A stretch of DNA of 64,000 nucleotides, taken from the NCBI RefSeq assembly GCF_963259705.1, contig NC_081852.1, forward strand, positions 61,328,359 through 61,392,358, written 5' to 3'. Within the stretch, counting starts at the first letter, position 1. Every line of letters begins with the position of its first letter. Positions 57,648 to 64,000 of this stretch are shown one piece after another. The position numbers and the translations under genes are program-made. The notes beneath the pieces were generated by a model. It searched no databases. It was not told the DNA's origin and worked only from the letters and a program-made list of their open reading frames with translations. This stretch comes from Myotis daubentonii (lineage: Eukaryota > Chordata > Mammalia > Chiroptera > Vespertilionidae).

Positions 57648-59879
57648 CGCTAACCAATCAGCTTCCGCCTGGTGCCACTAAACCCCTGCAGTGGCAGTTC
57701 CGGGGCCGAGGTGCTCCTGGCTGATGCCGTCGGTAAACGACAATCCGCACCACCCAATTACAGGAAGTGATGGCAGCGGCGCACCAGAGAGTCCCCTTTG
57801 GGAATATTAACAGACAGACACCCTTTAATCGGAGACGCAGGCCTCGTTCACAGATGGTTTGGTCCCACCCTGGGAAACATCCCGGCACTCATGAATGTTT
57901 AAAGAAACACTGATTTGATACGGCCAGGAGCCGGTAATAGAGATTTGTTTTGTTCATTCATTCAGCAAATATTTACGGCGTGACTTCTGGACACAGAGCA
58001 CGGAGGGAGGGCTCGTTTAGTCAAGCGTGGACAGGGGATGCGGCTGCCGCGAAGGGAAGGGATGTCTGCTCCGACAGGGAGACCAGCCCCCCTGGTGAGA
58101 ACGTCTGTGGGTCACAGGGGGGGTGGGGAGCGGCTGGCGTCAAACCACTTGAGAGTTTTTCCATTCCTTGCTTTCAACACAGATCCTGGGTGCTGGGGAT
58201 TCCACAGGCAGGAAGTGACGCCTCTTCGTGTCCAGCACATCGTAGGTGCGCAGGACGACCCCTGAGTTGAGCAGAAACCCAGATCATCAGCCTGGCTGTG
58301 GGAAGACAGCTGGCCGGGCCTCCTTCCTGAGTGTCCAGGTCTCTGCGTTCCTGCCTGGGGGGAGCTTTTCAGCAAAGCAAGCAGGGAGGGCAGCGTTTGG
58401 GCGCCTGGGCTCCCGAGTGATGGTGACCTCAGAGCTGTCCCCAGGGTGCTTACTGTCCTAGAACAGCCCTGGCGACTCCCTGGGAGACTCAGGAGGCAGC
58501 CAGCCCGGTGCACAAGACACACGTGTTCACACCTGGGCCCCTCCACCTTCGGGGCAAGGGTCTTGCCTCTCAGACTCTTTCCTCCTCTGTGATCTGCGGG
58601 CTGTGCCTGACGGTTAGGATCCGCGGGACACAGGTGGCTTCTATGGCCCAGGCTCTGCTCTGAGCTGGTGGGAGGAGCCGCGACAGCCACATTCCTGATG
58701 CTCAGGGCGAGGCCTGTTCCTGGCACGTTGGATGCATCTAGACTTGCTGAGCTCCTCCTTGGGCTGGGAACCAACTGCGGTCCCCTTGGGGGGTACAGGG
58801 TGTCCCCCGGATGCTCAGAGCCCAACGGGGCAGACAGACATGTGACTACGTGCTGTTAGAAAGAGGAAGCCCCGAGTGGCAGGAATATCCAAGAAGGGGG
58901 TTTCGCTTGATGAAAGTATTGTAATTGCACGGTTTGTTTTATGGGCTCAACTTGCACCCGAATTTGGAAGGCGACGCGGGGCGGGGCGGACTCTTGTTTC
59001 ACGCATGCGCTGTCGCGGGAAACCCGGGAGCAATGCCAGAAAAGACCAGCAGGTGGCGCAGGCGGGAAGCCATAGGATCGTCCACTCACACCTGCTGGGA
59101 CTGGGCTCCCAGACCCTAAACCAGCCTGTTCCTAACTCCCTCCTCCTCCAGAGGCGGCCCTCCCACCAGCATCTTCCCAGGGCCCCTGCAGAAACGCGGC
59201 TGCTGGCGCCTGCACCCCTCCCTCCCCCGCCAAGTACCGACCCCACCCGCCAGGACCAACACTAACCATTTCCTTCTCCCTTCGGTAGGTGGAAGCACGA
59301 GCTAGGAGCTGGCGTGGAAAGGTGCACCAATCCTCCTGACAGGCACCCTCACGCCCGTGTCCCAGCCTGGAGTTGTATTTTCTAACCTGTGGGTCCATGA
59401 TCTCCACCCACGTCAAGAAATTCTGCACCCGATGGACTTTGCTGAAGCGAGAGAGAAACTGGAAAGCAAACAGCATCTCCCATTCAGCATCGGGCGCGGT
59501 GCCCAGGGCAGCTTTCTTGCACACGCGTGAAAATGAACGCGCTGGGGACTGTAACTCCGAGTGTGCAACGCAACGAGGTGCCAGGGCAGCGGGCGCAGCG
59601 GGGGCAGCTAATGGCGTGGCAGACGTCCCGACCACGCCTGCTACCGCCTGCCTCCTGCGTAACGGATCAGTTATCAGCTGTTTAATAAACCGACTGCTGA
59701 CAACCGCTACGCTTTGACATTTGCGTTTTGGGAGCCTAAGCTGGGGAGAAAGAAGGAGAAAGAAAAGGAGACTGCAGGGCCAGGAGGAGCGGAGGCCAGG
59801 AAGTGGGGGGAAGGGGCCGTGCACAGCCCTTCCCTGGCGTGGGGACAACACCCGCTGCCCAGGGAGGGAGCAGGTTTTT

Positions 59880-60068
59880 AAAAAATATATTTTTATTGAC
59901 ATCAGAGAGGAAGGGAGAGGGAGAGAGAGATAGAAATATCCCTGGTGAGAGAGAATCATTGGGGATTTCAATCCTACTGGGGATTGAGCCAGCAACCTGC
60001 CATGTGCCCTTGACCAGAATCGAACCCAGGACCTCCTGGTTCATAGGTCAACACTCAACCACTGGCCC
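59880..60068 (-). mobile_element. Ves SINE
   Basis: Minus copy, tail aaatatatttttattgacat; the head end is partly lost (accactggcccaccc). Confidence 0.87.
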
Positions 60069-60104
60069 ACCCACTTCACACATCACACCCCGTGGCCCTC
60101 ACCC

Positions 60105-60205
60105 CCCAGGAACCTCTGAGAGCTTTGAAGATCAGAGAGGTTATGTCACCTGCCCAAGGCCACACAGCTGGTAAAATGGCAAAGCCTGGACTCAAACCTG
60201 GGGAT
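60105..60205. mobile_element. MIR fragment
   Basis: It contains the MIR core gaggttatgtcacctgccca and ggccacacagctggtaaa. Confidence 0.75.
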
Positions 60206-61625
60206 TATTCTGAAACGCGGTCAGACTTTTATCAGGACAAACGGGGCGAACATGGGAGTCGGTCTAAACTGGAAAACATTTCGTTTCAGGACGGAGGGAC
60301 ACAGTGTTTGTAAATTCCAAAAATGTACTGAAAATATTTACTTTAGCCCTTCCTCCTCCCCCGAAGACCTCCACCGACTGCGTGGGCACTAACGGTGTCA
60401 GCATCTGGCGGGCCTGGGAGTCCTCATCGTAATTGGGTTTTCCCTGGAAACACCCCGCGTCACAAAGCGAGGGCTTAGTGAATATCTGTTCGACGCGTGA
60501 GCGAAACGGCCAGGAGCTCTGCCAGAAAGAGCCTGCCTTCAGCTTTCTTCCCCCAACCGACCAACGCCTCTCCACACACCTGCTGCATCTCCTTAAATAC
60601 CTATCAACACAGTCACAGAACCGCTGGCCTTGGAGAATTCCTAGTTCTAAGAAAAGAAAAGAGAGAAAGGAAGATAAGAAACCTCAAAGGAAATGACCGT
60701 CATGACCTGCTAGGAAGTCAGGTGAGAAGAACCCAGGGACTAGGCCGTGCGCTTCTGAGACTTTCAGTTCTGTTTAGAAATGTTTGGGGCCGGGAAGGGC
60801 TGCGAGGCCGAGAAGCTGTGTCCCCTCTGAAGTCCCCTGTGGGCCAAGAGCCTCCTGTAGCTGAAACCCGAGGACAGGGAGGGGGAGGGAGCGGCAGGAG
60901 AGCCCGTTCCTGGTGAAAGAGCGCTTTGTGGCCTGGGCTCAGCTCCCGGTGTCGGCTTTCTCCATCCCTTCATCCGCCCGTGACTGCTGACCTCCCCCTG
61001 GATGGCGGGGCCCTTGAACGCGAAGGAAGGGCAGGTGTCTACCCACTCCGCGCAGGGAAGTTTCAAGTGCAACTCGACTACCCCGCGAGCTTCAAAGACG
61101 AGCAACCTCCTGTTTCTGCTCGGCTCAGACAGCAGGACACGGAGATTCTTCCAGTCAAAGGCAGGGAAGTCCCTGAGAGGTGCCGAGCCGCAGTCACGCA
61201 CATAATCCTTGTGCTCTGGTTAGTTCATTTCGTTCTGTTTTTAATGCTCTGATTTTCCCAGCGTTCTCCTAGGTCTGTGACATCGTGACCTGGGAACCTG
61301 GGGACGCAGGCTCCAGCTGAGGTCAGAACTCCAGAGAGAAGGTGGGTGGACGAGGTGTGGTCTTGGGAGACCCAACGGTGTAATCGCTGCCCCTAAGGCC
61401 TTCGGTGGAAAGGCCAGCTGACTGCAACAGATGCTGTATGGGGCTGAGCGGCGCCGCCCCCAGTTCGTGTCCACCCGGACCCTCACGAGGTGACCTTCTG
61501 CCCACGGGTTGTCGCAGGGGTGGCTGTCAGCACGAGGTCACCGTGGACCAGGCAGGACCCTAAATGCAATGCCTGGTGCTCTTATGAGAAGAGAGGCCAC
61601 AGGTGACACTGTGACTTAGAATCCC

Positions 61626-61840
61626 CTAGCCGGTGTGGCTCAGTGGATAGAGTCGGCCCATGGACTGAAGGTCATGGGTTCAATTCCAGTCAAGGGCAGG
61701 TACCTGGGTTGCAGGCTAGATCCCCGGCCCTGGTCGGGCTGGTGCGGGAGGCAACCAATTGATGTGTCTCCTTCATGCTTCTCTCTCTCTAAAAATCAAT
61801 GGAAAAATACCCTCAGGTGGGGATTAACAACAAAACCAAA
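61626..61840 (+). mobile_element. Ves SINE
   Basis: Head ccctagccggtgtggctcag; tail tctctaaaaatcaatggaaa followed by ggggattaacaacaaaa. Subfamily with the GGATTAACAA tail. Confidence 0.9.
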
Positions 61841-62399
61841 CCCCAGGAAGTATCTATTTGATCTTCTCCCCGTTTCTAGCGCAGAGCACCTAGAGCCCTT
61901 GGCGTTTCCTAAGTGATAAGAGCACTGAAACCATCGTTTGTTTTACTGTCTGGCCTTTGCCCCGGTTCCTGAAACCCTTGTAACGAGCGGGTGATGGAGT
62001 GTTTGTTCCAATGAGGAGACTCCGGGTGGCTCCCGGGTGAGGGCGGGTCACCGTCCCCGGAAAGACCCAGCCCTGATGAGGAGCGTGGGACTCTCAGCAC
62101 CACCCGCTATGGCGTCGAGGAGGGAGGAGGCTGCAAATGGAGTCACTGATCCAACATGACTACGCAGCGAATCCTCCATAAACGCCCCGAGTACAGGGTC
62201 TGGAGAGCTCCCAGATCACGTGAGCACTTCCATGAGCCGGAGGGTGGCCCCCCCAACTCCCCCTGGTGCATGCACTCCTCTCCAGGCCGCCCATCTGAGT
62301 CCTCCATCGCAGCCTTTTATAAACAGAGGGCTTCTCCGAGTTCTGGGAGCCACACAAGCAAATTAATGGAACCCGAGGAGGGGCTGTGGGAACCTCAGG

Positions 62400-62815
62400 T
62401 CGACAGCCCATCAGTCAAAGCACAGGTGACCGGGTGCCGGGGAGTGGCATCTGAAGTGGGCGGGCCGTCTTGTGGGGCTGAGACCTGACCTTGTGGGTCT
62501 GATGCTCTCGCCAGTGGACAGGGTCAGAGTGGAGTTAACTTGTGGGACACCCAGCCGGGGCCGCGGGGGATGGCTCGGTGGGGAAAACGCCCAGACATAC
62601 GGCGGCCCGCGTGTCGGAGGGGAAGCGCTCTGTGTAAGTAAAGGAGACCTGAGGAGAAAGGACAGACTGACCTTTTCCAAGACCCCCTGCAAAGATGCTG
62701 ATGCCCTGACCTCCCACCTCCAGCCTCCCACATGTGGGAGAATAAACGCCTGTGGTTTGAAGTCACCGAGGCTGTGCTGGTGGTTGGCAGCAGCCACAGG
62801 AAACTGATGCAGATG
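62400..62815 (+). mobile_element. Possible ERVL-MaLR (MLT1-like) LTR remnant
   Basis: The right part, gggagaataaacgcctgtgg then a diverged gtcaccgaggctgtgctggt, resembles the 3' end of MLT1-type LTRs. It is strongly decayed and non-coding. Confidence 0.4.
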
Positions 62816-63589
62816 CTGAGCTAAGAGAGCTGTGGCGAAATTTCTAGGAGGCCTCTCGTCCCCTGCCCGCCCGTCTTCCCCTTTGTTGACTACGGGATCC
62901 TTCCAGAAGCTTGTAGGACCTCCTCCTCCTCGTGTCCCACACCCATCGGTCACCACATCCTGCCACAGTCTTCGCTCAGACAACCTTCGCTCGCTCTGTC
63001 TCTTCACCCAAAGTTCAAGGTCTGCTTCGCCTCATGTTGCTGTGCCCAGTACAGCTCCTGGGACACACCCAGGACTGACTAACAGAAGCCCCATTGCTCC
63101 ATCATGCTGGCCTGCCCAGCACCTCCCATTGCCCTGCCTCCCATCACACACCCCTCCGCGATCCCTGCTCAGGGTGCCCAGGGGCCCCCAGCCAGTCCTC
63201 ACAGTCTGGTATTTTCTTACCACCTTCGCAAGCTCTGGAACATCATTCACTCATTTCTCTAAGACAATCAAATACATGTATCGTATTTAAAAGGAAACTC
63301 TATCCGTGGTGTAAGGAGAGTTCACCAGCATCACTAGCCACAAAGAGAGATGACCCTGACAAGCAACTCAGTGAAGATGGGGAAAGATGAGTTTTGAAAT
63401 TCTTGCTAACCACTGGCCCTGTGCAAGGCTCTTGGGCTAAAGCCTGCTCGTTTCCTGTTAAAAAGCGGCATGAGCAGGTGTTGAGACAGCAAAGACGTGC
63501 TAGGGCCTCGCCGAGGGTGAGGATGCCTGGACGAGGATGAAGGAGGGAGGACTTTCTCTGCGTGATGCACGTTTCTTCACCGCTCCGCT

Positions 63590-64000
63590 CCGGTTCCGCC
63601 AAAACCTGAAGGACTTTTGTGCATCAGAGGACACCATCAAAAAAGCAAACAGATGTATCGTTGGCGAATATTTTCTCCCACTCAGTGGGCTGCCTTTTCA
63701 TTTTGTTGATGGTTTCCTTTGCTGTGCAAAAGCTTTTTTGTTTGGTGTCGTCCCATTGGTTTATTTTTCCCTTTTGTTTCCCTTGTCCGAGGAAAAACAG
63801 CAGAAAAAAATATTGCTGTGAGAAGCGTTGGAGATTGGACTGCCTAGGTTTTCTTCTAGGATTTTTATGGTTCCGTGATTTAAGTCTTTAGTCCATTTTG
63901 AGTTTATTCTGGTGTATGGTGCAAGTAGGCGGTCTAGTTTCATTATGTTGCAGGTAGCTGTCTAATGTTCCCAACACCGTTTACTGAATAGACTGTCTTT
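63590..64000 (-). mobile_element. LINE-1 ORF2 segment(s) with an inversion junction
   Basis: From about 63650 rightward the minus strand reads L1 ORF2 (aactagaccgcctacttgca, then aaaatggactaaagacttaa). Just left of it (63590-63648) a plus-strand L1 phrase, tttgtgcatcagaggacacc, appears. The element continues beyond the window. Confidence 0.8.

Larger units (their letters stand above)
52364..64000 (-). other. PTPRE: PTPRE 5' intron / upstream region
   Basis: No coding exon is supported here. It contains Ves SINEs, a hAT MITE, MIR and LTR remnants, microsatellites and an L1 at the right edge, each listed separately. The non-coding first exon of the receptor form should lie here or beyond the window; I could not identify it. 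Confidence 0.6.

Overview
The window is vertebrate nuclear DNA from a vesper bat (Vespertilionidae). The lineage call rests on about twenty tRNA-derived Ves SINEs on both strands, a bat-type Helitron end at the left edge, a hAT MITE with a perfect 8-bp target-site duplication, a Tc1/mariner-type MITE and L1 pieces. Two multi-exon genes can be followed codon by codon. Their order and convergent (tail-to-tail) arrangement match the human PTPRE-MKI67 neighbourhood on chromosome 10q26. No operon, phage, CRISPR or other prokaryotic feature is present.

Left part (1 to about 17.9 kb, plus strand): MKI67, the Ki-67 proliferation antigen. Nine exons corresponding to human exons 7-15 are present (1702 to 16563) and join in one open frame of about 2673 residues. 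They carry the exon-7 cassette, the PP1-binding RVSF exon, the giant 5585-bp repeat exon with about 14 Ki-67 repeats, and the C-terminal LR region. The FHA-domain exons lie to the left of the window. The 3' UTR ends near a polyadenylation signal at 17879.

Middle (about 17.9-19.9 kb): a short intergenic gap of about 2 kb holding one Ves SINE, an L1 3' end and simple repeats.

Right part (about 19.9-52.4 kb, minus strand): PTPRE, receptor-type protein tyrosine phosphatase epsilon. Nineteen coding exons splice to exactly 700 codons plus stop, the human length. In order they give a signal peptide, a short N-glycosylated ectodomain, a transmembrane segment, catalytic domain D1 ([10 protein letters not shown] and WPD loop) and domain D2 ([10 protein letters not shown] with WPE in place of WPD). 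A separate first exon for the cytosolic isoform ([12 protein letters not shown] start) lies only 71 nt from the next coding exon. It sits beside a G-rich tandem array, inside the intron after the transmembrane exon. From 52.4 to 64 kb is the upstream intron and 5' region of PTPRE, rich in SINEs, with no coding exon I can support.

The most interesting signals are: (1) a recent in-frame duplication of a three-repeat, 1089-bp block inside the MKI67 repeat exon; (2) a 2-kb intronic minisatellite that reaches almost to a PTPRE splice acceptor; (3) the G-rich array beside the alternative PTPRE start; (4) paired CTCF-like cores inside the Helitron; and (5) a GC-AG intron in MKI67. I found no wholly new gene system.
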